DNA from: CAZNDN01 sp964571815 | Lineage (GTDB): Bacteria; Fibrobacterota; Chitinivibrionia; Chitinivibrionales; WJKA01 | Direction of reading: 5' to 3' | Length of the DNA: 13,530 nucleotides | Assembly (NCBI GenBank): GCA_964571815.1 | Contig: CAZNDN010000111.1 | Location: forward strand, 1 to 13,530 | In this document: positions 1 to 7,498 of the stretch, piece after piece | Position numbering within the stretch: the stretch's first letter is position 1 | How the letters are laid out: each line of letters opens with the position of its first letter | Made by a program: the position numbers and the translations under genes | Notes under the pieces: model-generated | What the model saw: only the letters and a program-made list of their open reading frames with translations | What the model was told of the DNA's origin: nothing | Databases searched by the model: none

Positions 1-131
1 GCACCAAGAAGCATCCCTGACCAGGGATTGGAGGTCAGCGTTCACCCGACCCCGCCGGCACACCGGCTCAGGTAGCCCACGGCAAGGCCGATCACCGCAC
101 CGGCAAACGTGAATACCGCTCGTCTCCACAT
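1..131 (-). CDS. Small membrane protein, DUF6132-like, candidate selenoprotein with in-frame UGA (partial, runs off window)
   Basis: Reading on the minus strand from ATG at 131-129 gives 29 residues: a basic start (MWRR), one hydrophobic glycine-rich membrane segment (residues 5-21), Cys24, then TGA at 44-42. The same frame stays open to the window edge and reads T-L-T-S-N-P-W-S-G-M-L-L-G. From memory, small membrane proteins of the DUF6132 type have a glycine-rich helix, a Gly-Cys, a Cys-Pro-Ile-Thr-Ser-Asn/Lys-Pro motif, then a second helix. The TGA falls where the second conserved Cys belongs, so I read it as selenocysteine 30, making a C24...U30 pair. A GGGAGG Shine-Dalgarno lies 9 nt before the ATG, and an in-frame stop at 164-162 bounds the start. 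Function of the family is unknown; a redox or metal role for the Cys/Sec pair is inference. The alternatives are a 29-residue peptide or a pseudogene. The 3' end lies outside the window. Confidence 0.7.
13..28 (-). promoter_or_regulatory. Bacterial SECIS-like hairpin with GGUC apical loop
   Basis: On the minus-strand RNA the sequence AUCCCU-GGUC-AGGGAU forms a perfect 6-bp stem with a four-base loop. It begins 13 nt after the UGA at 44-42, and the loop begins 19 nt after it. The E. coli fdhF SECIS, as I recall it, also presents a GGUC apical loop about 18 nt after its UGA. Bacterial SECIS elements lie inside the coding region just downstream of the Sec codon and are bound by SelB. Loop sequence, spacing and location all agree. 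Further pairing below the stem (ACC with GGU) is possible but interrupted. No bulged U equivalent to that of fdhF is evident. Confidence 0.65.
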
Positions 132-368
132 CGCTTTGCGCCTCCCGCTGTATCGTTTGTCTCACTCAACACCGAATCCCTCCGTCAACCACCCTCACAC
201 AAAAAGTACGTTCCGGACGGTTCGTTCGATGCCGGCCGGCTCCGAACAGCAATCGCCAAAGCACTACATCAACGCATGGAATTCATTCACACGCGGTGGT
301 CCCCTGCTGCTGCACCCGCGGAACAGCCCGACGCATCACCCGGAACCGGGCAATAAGGGTCGGGGACG
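132..368. other. Intergenic region between the histidine kinase stop and the small selenoprotein start
   Basis: These 237 bases lie between two minus-strand genes. I see no convincing coding frame and no terminator. The only hairpin is a weak CCCGG-AA-CCGGG at 339-350 with no T-run on either side. The distance allows a separate promoter for the downstream small gene, but no clear -35/-10 pair is visible on the minus strand. Confidence 0.5.
141..146 (-). promoter_or_regulatory. Ribosome binding site of the candidate selenoprotein
   Basis: GGGAGG on the minus strand lies 9 nt upstream of the ATG at 131. It supports translation of this very short reading frame and fixes its start. Confidence 0.55.
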
Positions 369-2441
369 CTACGTCTGTCTGGCAAGGCGGAAAAGTGCCC
401 GCTGAATCTCCAGATCGAGCATGTTCTTGTCGTAGGGTTTCGTGAACCACTTGTGAATTCTCATCGAGTCGATACTCTTTGATTTGGGCGGATAGCCCGA
501 AACCACAATCACGATCAACTCCGGCTTGATTGCCCGAAGCTCCTTGATCAACCGGTGCGGATCTTCCCTGCCCAGCTTCCAGTCCATGATCACGACATTG
601 CATTCGGCCGCGTGGCGCTTGAGTTCATTGACCGATTCCTGGCGGTTGGCCGCCTCGCATACGGGATAGCCGAGCCCCTTGATAAAAATCTTGAGTATCT
701 CCCGAATCTTGGGATCATCATCGATAAGCAGAATCGTTGAGCTGCGACGATTGAGCATGATCTGCCTGGTATCCATGTCCTGATCTTCGCGCTCGCTCTC
801 GGGAAACTCCATGCGAAACGCCGTCCCATGACTGTCGGAGCGCTCCACGAACACGTGGCCCTTGTGGAGGGTCACGATCCGACGTACCAGCGCAAGCCCC
901 AGCCCCGTGCCCTTGCCGGGTTTTTTCGTCGTGAAGAACGGGTCGAATATGTTTTCGATCAGCTCCGAGGGGATTCCGAAACCGGTATCGGCCAGGCGAA
1001 TGACGACCGTGTTGGCCTCGCCTTTCCGGCGCACGGCGAAGCACTCTATGGTGATCGTGCCGCCTTTGGGCATGGCATCTCTGGAGTTGCCGACCAGATT
1101 CTGGACAATACGCTTGAAATAGTCCGGGTTGCCCTGGATCCACAGGCCGCGCTCGTGTACGCGGCAGACAATCTCGTAGCTGGGTCCCAGATGCTGCCGG
1201 TAAAGAGGCACGGTTTTTTCAAGAAACTCGGAGAGGTTTATCGCACGGTAATCAAGCGGCTTTTTCCGCCCGACGGCAAGCAGCTCCGAGACGAGAAAAC
1301 GGGCGTCGACCAGCGTCTCCGTGATCAACTCCATCCGCTTCTTCGTCTCCGACTCCCCGGTTTCGTCCACCACAAACCCGACAATATCAGTCACCGTCTG
1401 CAGAATATTGTTGAAATCGTGAGCCATGCCGCTGGCCAGCGTGCCCAGCGACTCCATTTTCTGGTGGTGGAACAATCGGTTTGCCATCTGCTCCCGCTGC
1501 GAGATGGCAATCTCTTTGTCGGTCACATCGCTCATGATCCCTTCCCACGCCGCCCGCGAATCGTCCTTGTCGACCCGGCGCAGGGTGAAATCGACGAATT
1601 TGTGGTCCCCGGTGAAGCTCTGAATCTCGAACGTGGACCGAACCTCCTCACCTCTGAGCTGAAGCTGGTTGGGGTCGACGAGAAAATCCCATACGTTGCG
1701 ATTCGGCAACACTTTCGGTGGAAGCCCCAGAATTGTCTGCGAAGCCATGTTGCCCCAGAGGAAGTTGCCTTTGCTGTCCAGCGTGAAGACCAGTTCGGGA
1801 AGATGGTTGACGAGATTCTGGTAGCGAATGTCCGACGATACCACGCGCTGTATGGTCAAAAAGTTGTTGCGGGAGATTACGCCGCTGACCGAGGATACCA
1901 CGAGAAGAGCGGCCACGTGCAGGAGGTAGTCCACGGCCCAGCCGGTGCCGCTTGTTTCCACGGGGAAAAGAAATACGAAATACAAGACAGAGTACTGAGC
2001 CGCGGCCAGACACCCCCCCAGCATCGAGAAGCGAGCCCGGTGATGAAGAGCCGTGAAGGCGAGTGCAATGAAATAGAGGCCGAAGAGGGCCGAATTGATG
2101 AAATAGGCCGAGGAACCCCCGAAATGATACGACCAGAGGATATACGAAACGGTGGTGACATCAAAGAATATCAGAACTACCGGTGAATACCGTGCCCCCA
2201 GGGAGCCCTTGTGCAGCACGAGGAAGTACCCGCTGTACAAACACAGAGCCGCTGCAATGGCCAGTTGCAGATACAGGACGGTTGCGTTGCTGTAACCCAC
2301 GACATGGGACCAGAAGAAAAGCGCGGCCGCGACCAGACCCATGCACAGCCTGAACCAGGAAACCCATCGCTCATGCTTCTCCTCCTCAAGAAGAATTGCC
2401 TTGGTCTTGCCGACGATACCTTTCGAATCGTCAAGCGACAT
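369..2441 (-). CDS. Membrane-bound hybrid sensor histidine kinase (6TM-PAS-HisKA-HATPase-REC)
   Basis: A 690-residue sensor kinase. The N-terminus is cytoplasmic, then about six hydrophobic segments span residues 31-190. A PAS-like domain follows (about 205-312, ending in a PAC-type G-I-M-S-D-V-T-D-K). The dimerisation domain has the phosphorylated His341 in G-M-A-H-D-F-N-N. The ATPase domain shows the N box (N-L-V-G-N-S-R-D-A, 448-456), G1 (D-T-G-F-G-I, 485-490), F box (F-D-P-F-F-T-T-K, 499-506) and G2 (G-K-G-T-G-L-G-L, 509-516). The C-terminal receiver (about 569-685) has the acidic cluster D574-D576, phospho-acceptor Asp620, Ser648 and Lys668, so it looks active. There is no output domain, so the signal must pass to an unseen partner. 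A GAGG ribosome site lies just before the ATG. The membrane part has no clear ligand-binding loop, and the stimulus is unknown. Confidence 0.93.
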   Translation of the reverse strand: MSLDDSKGIVGKTKAILLEEEKHERWVSWFRLCMGLVAAALFFWSHVVGYSNATVLYLQLAIAAALCLYSGYFLVLHKGSLGARYSPVVLIFFDVTTVSYILWSYHFGGSSAYFINSALFGLYFIALAFTALHHRARFSMLGGCLAAAQYSVLYFVFLFPVETSGTGWAVDYLLHVAALLVVSSVSGVISRNNFLTIQRVVSSDIRYQNLVNHLPELVFTLDSKGNFLWGNMASQTILGLPPKVLPNRNVWDFLVDPNQLQLRGEEVRSTFEIQSFTGDHKFVDFTLRRVDKDDSRAAWEGIMSDVTDKEIAISQREQMANRLFHHQKMESLGTLASGMAHDFNNILQTVTDIVGFVVDETGESETKKRMELITETLVDARFLVSELLAVGRKKPLDYRAINLSEFLEKTVPLYRQHLGPSYEIVCRVHERGLWIQGNPDYFKRIVQNLVGNSRDAMPKGGTITIECFAVRRKGEANTVVIRLADTGFGIPSELIENIFDPFFTTKKPGKGTGLGLALVRRIVTLHKGHVFVERSDSHGTAFRMEFPESEREDQDMDTRQIMLNRRSSTILLIDDDPKIREILKIFIKGLGYPVCEAANRQESVNELKRHAAECNVVIMDWKLGREDPHRLIKELRAIKPELIVIVVSGYPPKSKSIDSMRIHKWFTKPYDKNMLDLEIQRALFRLARQT

Positions 2442-2779
2442 AAAATCCTCGTCTCCCCCGGCTCAGTGAATATGGTCCCCCGGACACCGCCAACCCCCCC
2501 GGCCGACCTCGGCGACTGCGGCAGTCGTGAAGGTAAAGCGCCCCCTCCGCGAACCCCGCGGGACGGCATGAAGCCGGCGGCATTCTTCCCCGGCACGACA
2601 GCCGAACAATAAATCATAAAATAACTCCCAGCCATTTGCAAACCATTTCGCGGCCGGCCGGGGGTCGGCACACGTGGCGGATACAAGCCGTACCTCAACG
2701 TCAAATGACCCCCTTATCGGTAATGTATTTTTACAAATTCATTGTCTTCAGGGTTTCCAATGTCCGGGGAGGGCCTGCG
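2442..2779. other. Divergent intergenic region, histidine kinase / transketolase
   Basis: This 338-base region separates two genes transcribed away from each other, so it should hold two promoters. Against a GC-rich background there are two AT-rich islands, at about 2605-2626 and 2713-2755, which are the likely promoter cores for the minus- and plus-strand genes respectively. No confident -35/-10 pair can be assigned. I see no RNA gene, no small coding frame with a ribosome site and no terminator. Confidence 0.4.
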
Positions 2780-4855
2780 ATGTCAAGTGAGATACTTTCC
2801 GCAACTGCCGACAATCTTCGTGTACTCTCCGCCGCCATGGTGGAGAAAGCCAAATCGGGTCATCCGGGAGGTCCGATGGGCGGGGCCGATTTCATGGCCG
2901 TGCTTTTCTCCGAGTTCCTTGCGTTTGATCCCGACGACCCATTCTGGCCCAACCGAGATCGCTTCTTCCTCGATGCGGGCCACATGTCGCCGCTGCTGTA
3001 CTCAACGCTGTGCCTGTGCGGCAAGTACACGATAGAGGAATTGAAGGATTTCCGGCAGTGGGAAAGCCCGACGCCCGGCCATCCCGAACTCGATGTGGCA
3101 CGGGGGGTGGAGAATACGTCGGGGCCACTCGGCCAGGGTCATGCCATGGCGCTGGGCGCGGCTGTCGCCGAGCGCTTCCTCCGTACCCGTTTCGGCGAGT
3201 GGATGAGTCACGGGATTTATGCCTACGTATCCGACGGTGCGGTGCAGGAGGAGATTTCCCAGGGAGTCGGCCGCCTTGCCGGCCACCTCGGCATGAGCAA
3301 CCTGATCATGTTCTACGACTCCAACGACATCCAGCTCTCCACCCGTACCGCCGTGGTGTCCAGCGAGGATACGGCGAAGAAGTACGAAGCGTGGGGATGG
3401 AAAGTTACAACGGTGGAGGGCAACAATATCCCTGCTCTCCGCGAGGCCCTCAGGGATGCGGTGGAAGAGAAGGAAAGGCCGAGCCTGATTATCGGCAGGA
3501 CGACCATGGGCAAAGGAGCGGTGACCGAATCGGGTGAAAGCTTTGAAGGACAGGTGTCCACCCACGGAAAGCCGCTTTCCAAGGCGGGCGCATCGTTTGA
3601 GCATACCGTGCGCAAACTGGGCGGCGATCCCGAGAATCCCTTCGAGATACGCCCCGAGGTACAAAAGCACTTCGAGGAGGTACTGGCGCGCAACCGCGCG
3701 ACGGCTTCATCGCGCAAGCAGCGCCGCCTTCAATGGGAGAGCGAGAACCCGGACGCCGCCGCGAAACTGCAATCATTTTTCGAGTCACGCCTTCCCGAGA
3801 TCGATTTCGAGGCCATAGAGCAGAAGCCCGGCTCCGCCACCCGATCGGCCTCGGGTACGGTGCTTTCGGTTCTGGCGGAAAAAGTCCCGAACATGATCGT
3901 CTCTTCGGCGGACCTCAGCAACTCCGACAACACCAACGGCTTTCTCAAGAAATCCTCCGAGCTGACCCGCACGGACTTCTCCGGGGGCTTTCTGCAGGCC
4001 GGCGTATCCGAGCTTACCATGGCGGGAGTGATGAACGGCATTGCGCTCCACGGTGGAGTTATCCCCGTATGCGGTACGTTCCTGGTTTTTTCGGATTTCA
4101 TGAAACCGGCCGTGCGGCTGGCGGCGCTCATGGAACTTCCGGTCACGTATGTCTGGACGCACGATGCCTTCCGGGTGGGAGAGGACGGACCAACGCATCA
4201 GCCGATCGAACACGAGGCGCAGTTGCGGCTCCTCGAACAATGCAATAACCTCTACGGCCGTCGAAGCATGCTTGTGTTGCGTCCGGCCGATGCCGCGGAA
4301 ACGTCGGTGGCGTGGAAAGCCGCGCTCGAAAACACGGCCTGCCCGACAGCGCTGCTGCTGTCCCGGCAACCTGTCCCCGACCTTCCCGCAAGCGGGCGGA
4401 GTCGGTTCGCCGACGCTCTCGGGGCGTTGAAAGGCGCATATATCGTGGTGGACTGCGACGGCGAGCCCGATGTTCAACTGGTGGCCAACGGCTCCGAAGT
4501 AGCCACCTTGATCGAGGCGGCAAAAGTCCTCGTCGAAGAAAAATCACTGAAAGTGAAAGTGGTATCGGCCCCCTCCGAGGGCCTGTTCCGGGAGCAGGAT
4601 CGAGACTATCAAGAAAGCGTTCTTGCGCCGCGAGCGCCAACGTTCGGGTTGACGGCCGGGCTCGCCGCGGGGCTTCAGGGGCTGGTCGGCCCCTTCGGCA
4701 AAGTCTTCGGCATGAGCCGCTTCGGTGCATCGGCCCCGTACAAGGTCCTGGATGAAAAGTTCGGGTTCACCCCCGGTCAGGTAATCGAGCGGGTCGAAGC
4801 CTACCTTCGCGATTACCGGGCCACCGCCGAAAGCTATCTCACCGCCGACGCGTGA
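2780..4855 (+). CDS. tkt: Transketolase
   Basis: A 691-residue, full-length transketolase (family usually about 630-700). It moves two-carbon ketol units between sugar phosphates in the non-oxidative pentose phosphate pathway, using thiamine diphosphate (ThDP) and a divalent metal, in the cytoplasm. Visible motifs: His28 in K-S-G-H-P-G-G, G-P-L-G-Q-G-H (115-121), the ThDP/metal segment S-D-G (151-153) followed by N-D-I-Q-L at 182-186, the ThDP-activating Glu411 in V-S-E-L-T-M-A-G, and G-E-D-G-P-T-H-Q-P (467-475). The usual GDG is SDG, and the following region resembles the Bacteroidetes/Spirochaete-type enzymes as I recall them. The start is the ATG preceded by GGGGAGGG at 6 nt; an in-frame extension upstream to 2636 has no such site. 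It heads the plus-strand run, 70 nt before the phosphoesterase gene. Confidence 0.95.
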   Translation: MSSEILSATADNLRVLSAAMVEKAKSGHPGGPMGGADFMAVLFSEFLAFDPDDPFWPNRDRFFLDAGHMSPLLYSTLCLCGKYTIEELKDFRQWESPTPGHPELDVARGVENTSGPLGQGHAMALGAAVAERFLRTRFGEWMSHGIYAYVSDGAVQEEISQGVGRLAGHLGMSNLIMFYDSNDIQLSTRTAVVSSEDTAKKYEAWGWKVTTVEGNNIPALREALRDAVEEKERPSLIIGRTTMGKGAVTESGESFEGQVSTHGKPLSKAGASFEHTVRKLGGDPENPFEIRPEVQKHFEEVLARNRATASSRKQRRLQWESENPDAAAKLQSFFESRLPEIDFEAIEQKPGSATRSASGTVLSVLAEKVPNMIVSSADLSNSDNTNGFLKKSSELTRTDFSGGFLQAGVSELTMAGVMNGIALHGGVIPVCGTFLVFSDFMKPAVRLAALMELPVTYVWTHDAFRVGEDGPTHQPIEHEAQLRLLEQCNNLYGRRSMLVLRPADAAETSVAWKAALENTACPTALLLSRQPVPDLPASGRSRFADALGALKGAYIVVDCDGEPDVQLVANGSEVATLIEAAKVLVEEKSLKVKVVSAPSEGLFREQDRDYQESVLAPRAPTFGLTAGLAAGLQGLVGPFGKVFGMSRFGASAPYKVLDEKFGFTPGQVIERVEAYLRDYRATAESYLTADA

Positions 4856-4925
4856 TTCCGCCGCATGTCCGGGAGAGGCTTGCGGCGGCCGTGCGGGCGC
4901 GGTGCGACGACGAAAGGAGTGGGTA

Positions 4926-5453
4926 ATGCGTATTGGTGTTGTCAGCGACACTCATCGCAACAAGGAGCTGCTCGGTACCGTCGTCGACTGGCTCCAGAAC
5001 CGGCAGAAGATCGCTTCCCTGTATCACCTCGGCGATGACTACGGCGACGTGCTGGACCTTGCCGATCGTTCTTTCCAGATCGTGCAGATACCGGGCATCT
5101 ACCATCCGGGGTACCGTGACGGTTCCCTGCCGCCTACGGTCATGGAAAGCGTCCTCGGCCTGAGCATCCTCCTCTCGCACAGCTTCGAGAAAGATGTCAC
5201 CGAAGAGGACAAAGTACGAAGCGACATAATCCTTCACGGCCACACGCACCGTCCCGAGCTGGTGCTGCAGGACGGGCTTCTGGTGATGAATCCGGGGCAC
5301 CTCAAGGCCCCGCTGGATAAAAACGTCCCCCCCTCGGTCGGCGTGCTGGATATCCATGAACGGACGGTGACGGCCACGATCTATAACGTGAATTGTGAGC
5401 CGATCGAGTCCATGGAATTGATCAGGTCGGAAACGGGCCTCTATCGCGGCTGA
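4926..5453 (+). CDS. YfcE/MJ0936-like metallophosphoesterase
   Basis: A 175-residue calcineurin-fold phosphoesterase, the usual size for small YfcE-like phosphodiesterases that use two metal ions. Motifs in order: S-D-T-H (Asp8, His10), G-D-D (Asp37), L-L-S-H (His85) and H-G-H-T-H (104-108). The third family motif, normally G-N-[HD], reads P-G-I-Y-H at 56-60, so the conserved Asn is Ile58. I recall a subgroup with this pattern, so it may be a lineage feature rather than damage. The ATG is preceded by AAAGGAG at a good distance; an upstream in-frame extension to 4902 would include the ribosome site itself. It sits between transketolase and the alkyltransferase on the same strand with short gaps, so co-transcription is likely. 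The physiological substrate is unknown. Confidence 0.85.
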   Translation: MRIGVVSDTHRNKELLGTVVDWLQNRQKIASLYHLGDDYGDVLDLADRSFQIVQIPGIYHPGYRDGSLPPTVMESVLGLSILLSHSFEKDVTEEDKVRSDIILHGHTHRPELVLQDGLLVMNPGHLKAPLDKNVPPSVGVLDIHERTVTATIYNVNCEPIESMELIRSETGLYRG

Positions 5454-5469
5454 AATCCGCCCCCTTCCC

Positions 5470-6054
5470 GTGAAGAAAACCCTGGAACACACCGGCTGCC
5501 GCACGTGGCCCGGGCCACTTCCCGCACCCAACGGTTCGGAAGCGGCTCCCGTGCTCACCGGCAGACTTTTACACGAAATCATATATGTCGGTGTCAGGAC
5601 CAGGATGTCCCGGGACGGAACCTGCGTGGTAGCCGAAGTATTCCTCAGTCCGCCGGGAACCTTTTCGTGTTCGCCCGAAGGGGACGGGGCGGTGATGCCG
5701 TATCTTCGGGCAATCGAAGGTTTCCTCAACGGAGAACGTGACTCGTTGGCCGATATTCCCGTCGATCTCGACGGCTGCACCGGATTCCCGAGGCGGGTGA
5801 TGGCGGCGGCGCGGAACATCCCGCGCGGTCGGACCGTTTCCTACGGAAAGCTTGCCGCCCTGGCCGGCTCGCCGCGAGGCGCCAGAGCCGCGGCCTCGGT
5901 GATGAGCCGCAACCGGTTTCCTTTGATTGTGCCCTGCCATCGAGTAGTACGAAGTGACGGAGGGATCGGGGGGTTCATGGGTTGCGGAGAAGGACCGGCG
6001 ACAGCCATAAAGCGGGCACTTCTTGCACGTGAAGGAGTCATGGTAAGGTGTTGA
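5470..6054 (+). CDS. ogt: O6-alkylguanine-DNA alkyltransferase (MGMT/Ogt type)
   Basis: A suicide DNA repair protein that moves alkyl groups from O6-alkylguanine in DNA to its own cysteine. The C-terminal domain is complete: F-P-R-R-V (106-110), the helix-turn-helix region around T-V-S-Y-G-K-L-A (122-129), S-P-R-G-A-R-A-A (134-141), and the active-site P-C-H-R-V-V with Cys156, followed by G-G-I-G-G-F (164-169). The N-terminal domain (about 30-100) is poorly conserved, as is usual. The start is uncertain. GTG at 5470, 16 nt after the previous stop, gives 194 residues but has no clear ribosome site. GTG at 5551 is possible, and ATG at 5605 has AGGA 5 nt upstream but would cut into the N-terminal domain. 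Family members are commonly 150-180 residues. Confidence 0.9.
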   Translation: MKKTLEHTGCRTWPGPLPAPNGSEAAPVLTGRLLHEIIYVGVRTRMSRDGTCVVAEVFLSPPGTFSCSPEGDGAVMPYLRAIEGFLNGERDSLADIPVDLDGCTGFPRRVMAAARNIPRGRTVSYGKLAALAGSPRGARAAASVMSRNRFPLIVPCHRVVRSDGGIGGFMGCGEGPATAIKRALLAREGVMVRC

Positions 6055-6116
6055 GACGTGTAATGTATTTTGCCCTTCGACACAGGCCCGCGCGGAAGCT
6101 CCCGGGAGCCCGTCCG

Positions 6117-6131
6117 GAACAAGACCTGTTC
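6117..6131. promoter_or_regulatory. Inverted repeat upstream of the PhoH-family gene
   Basis: GAACA-AGACC-TGTTC is a perfect 5-base inverted repeat with a 5-base centre, 53 nt upstream of the phoH-like start. It could be an operator or a small RNA hairpin. Its half-sites resemble the GAAC/GTTC of Gram-positive LexA boxes, but the spacing is 7 instead of 4, so I do not call it LexA. The same 130-base gap also has the 12-base palindrome GCTCCCGGGAGC at 6098-6109, without a T-run. Confidence 0.25.
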
Positions 6132-6184
6132 TGAGATTGCACGACGAGAATGCTGGAGAGAAGAGAAAGGAACCGTTTGTATCG

Positions 6185-7495
6185 ATGAAAAACTACGTGC
6201 TGGATACCACCGTCCTGCTTTACGATTCACAGGCGCTCCAGGCATTCGGGGACAATCACATCATCGTTCCCATGGAAGTGATCGAGGACGTCGACCGCTT
6301 CAAGAAGGATCTCAGCGAAACGGGGCGCAATGCGCGGCAGGTATCGCGGTATCTGGACACGCTGCGTTCCCGGGGACGCCTCTCGGGAGGGGTGCGGGCG
6401 GAGGGGGGCGGACATGTCTCGGTACGACCGGCATCGACCCGCGGAATGCATCTTCTTCCCATGGAACGCCGCAACCGCAAAGACTTCGTGCTTGCCGTAG
6501 CCCTGGAGCTGAACGAGACCTCATCGGAGACCGTCACCGTGGTGGTTACCAAGGATATCAATCTGCGGATTCGCGCCGATGCGCTGGGGTTGCAGGTCGA
6601 GGACTATGAGTCGGAGAAAATCGATATCGAGGAGCTGTATTCCGGATACTCCGAAATCGTTGTGCCCGAGGCAACGATCGAAGAGCTTGAGGAGCGGGGA
6701 AGGGTCTCGCTGCAGCGTGAGTTCCTGCCCAACGAATACGTTTTCATGAAAACCGCCGAGGATTCGGACCGGCGGGCGACCGGACGGTTTATCAAGAGTA
6801 GCGGCGAGGTCGTTCGTGTCCGGGCCTCTGCCCGGGGCGATATCTGGCGCGTGACGCCACGCAACCGGGAGCAGGCCTGCGCCATGGATGCCCTGGTGGA
6901 CGACAGCATCCAATTGATAACGCTTGTGGGTAAGGCCGGCACCGGCAAAACACTCCTGGCCGTGGCCGCGAGCCTGTACAAGACTGTCGATGAGAACACG
7001 TTCAACCGCGTCCTCGTCTCGCGACCCACCCAACCCCTGGGAAAGGACATCGGCTTTCTGCCCGGGGGCATCGAGCAGAAACTCTTCCCCTGGATGTATC
7101 CCATAGCCGACAACGTGGAGTTTCTCATGCGCGGCGAGCGAACGTCGGGCAAGCAACGCCGCGGGTTCCGCGACCTGATCGACTCGGGAATACTGATCAT
7201 CGAGCCGCTCACCTATATCAGGGGTCGATCGATCCACGATCAGTATTTGATTGTCGATGAAGCGCAGAATCTGACGCCGCACGAACTCAAAACTATTATT
7301 ACACGTGTGGGCGAGGGAACCAAGATCGTGGTCACCGGCGATCCCTACCAGATAGACAATCCGTACATCGATTCCTCAAGCAACGGCTTGACCTACGTGG
7401 TGGAGAAATTCAAGACCCGGGAAATCTCCGCCCACATCACCCTGACCCGGGGAGAACGCTCCCGGGTCTCGGAGCTTGCGGCCAATCTGCTGTGA
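6185..7495 (+). CDS. PIN domain-PhoH family ATPase (PhoH2/YlaK type)
   Basis: A 436-residue protein with an N-terminal PIN ribonuclease-fold domain (about 1-140) and a C-terminal PhoH P-loop ATPase domain (about 222-436). PIN acidic residues are visible at Asp7 (Y-V-L-D-T), Glu34, Asp100 and Asp124 (V-T-K-D-I-N-L-R). The ATPase has Walker A G-K-A-G-T-G-K-T (249-256), Walker B L-I-V-D-E-A-Q-N (355-362) and the family segment V-T-G-D-P-Y-Q-I (383-390). PhoH2-type proteins have been reported as ATP-dependent RNA helicase/ribonucleases; the cellular role here is not known. The ATG at 6185 starts right at the conserved PIN strand; the nearest purine-rich site (AAAGGA) is rather far, 13 nt. An in-frame TTG at 6137 is less likely. 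A GC-rich 8-bp inverted repeat (7444-7451 with 7461-7468) lies inside the last codons. Confidence 0.93.
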   Translation: MKNYVLDTTVLLYDSQALQAFGDNHIIVPMEVIEDVDRFKKDLSETGRNARQVSRYLDTLRSRGRLSGGVRAEGGGHVSVRPASTRGMHLLPMERRNRKDFVLAVALELNETSSETVTVVVTKDINLRIRADALGLQVEDYESEKIDIEELYSGYSEIVVPEATIEELEERGRVSLQREFLPNEYVFMKTAEDSDRRATGRFIKSSGEVVRVRASARGDIWRVTPRNREQACAMDALVDDSIQLITLVGKAGTGKTLLAVAASLYKTVDENTFNRVLVSRPTQPLGKDIGFLPGGIEQKLFPWMYPIADNVEFLMRGERTSGKQRRGFRDLIDSGILIIEPLTYIRGRSIHDQYLIVDEAQNLTPHELKTIITRVGEGTKIVVTGDPYQIDNPYIDSSSNGLTYVVEKFKTREISAHITLTRGERSRVSELAANLL

Positions 7496-7498
7496 GGA

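Noticed and set aside
828..2186. 452-codon open frame on the plus strand opposite the histidine kinase
   Set aside because: Its translation has no recognisable domain, and it is fully antisense to a gene with all kinase motifs; long antisense frames are expected in GC-rich codon-biased genes.
6061..6071. TAATGTATTTT shared between the region before phoH and the region before transketolase (2721-2731) as a common promoter element
   Set aside because: An 11-base match between two AT-rich spots is expected by chance in 13.5 kb, distances to the starts differ (114 and 49 nt), and no shared -35 is seen.
6098..6109. Palindrome GCTCCCGGGAGC as a terminator after the alkyltransferase gene
   Set aside because: No usable loop and no T-run follows; GC-rich palindromes are common by chance at this base composition.
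6117..6131. LexA/SOS box between the alkyltransferase and PhoH-family genes
   Set aside because: The half-sites are GAAC and GTTC but spaced by 7 bases; the Gram-positive box needs 4 and the alphaproteobacterial form is a direct GTTC repeat.
7444..7468. GC-rich 8-bp inverted repeat (GACCCGGG / CCCGGGTC) as a terminator of the PhoH-family gene
   Set aside because: It lies within the coding sequence before the stop codon and is not followed by a T-run.
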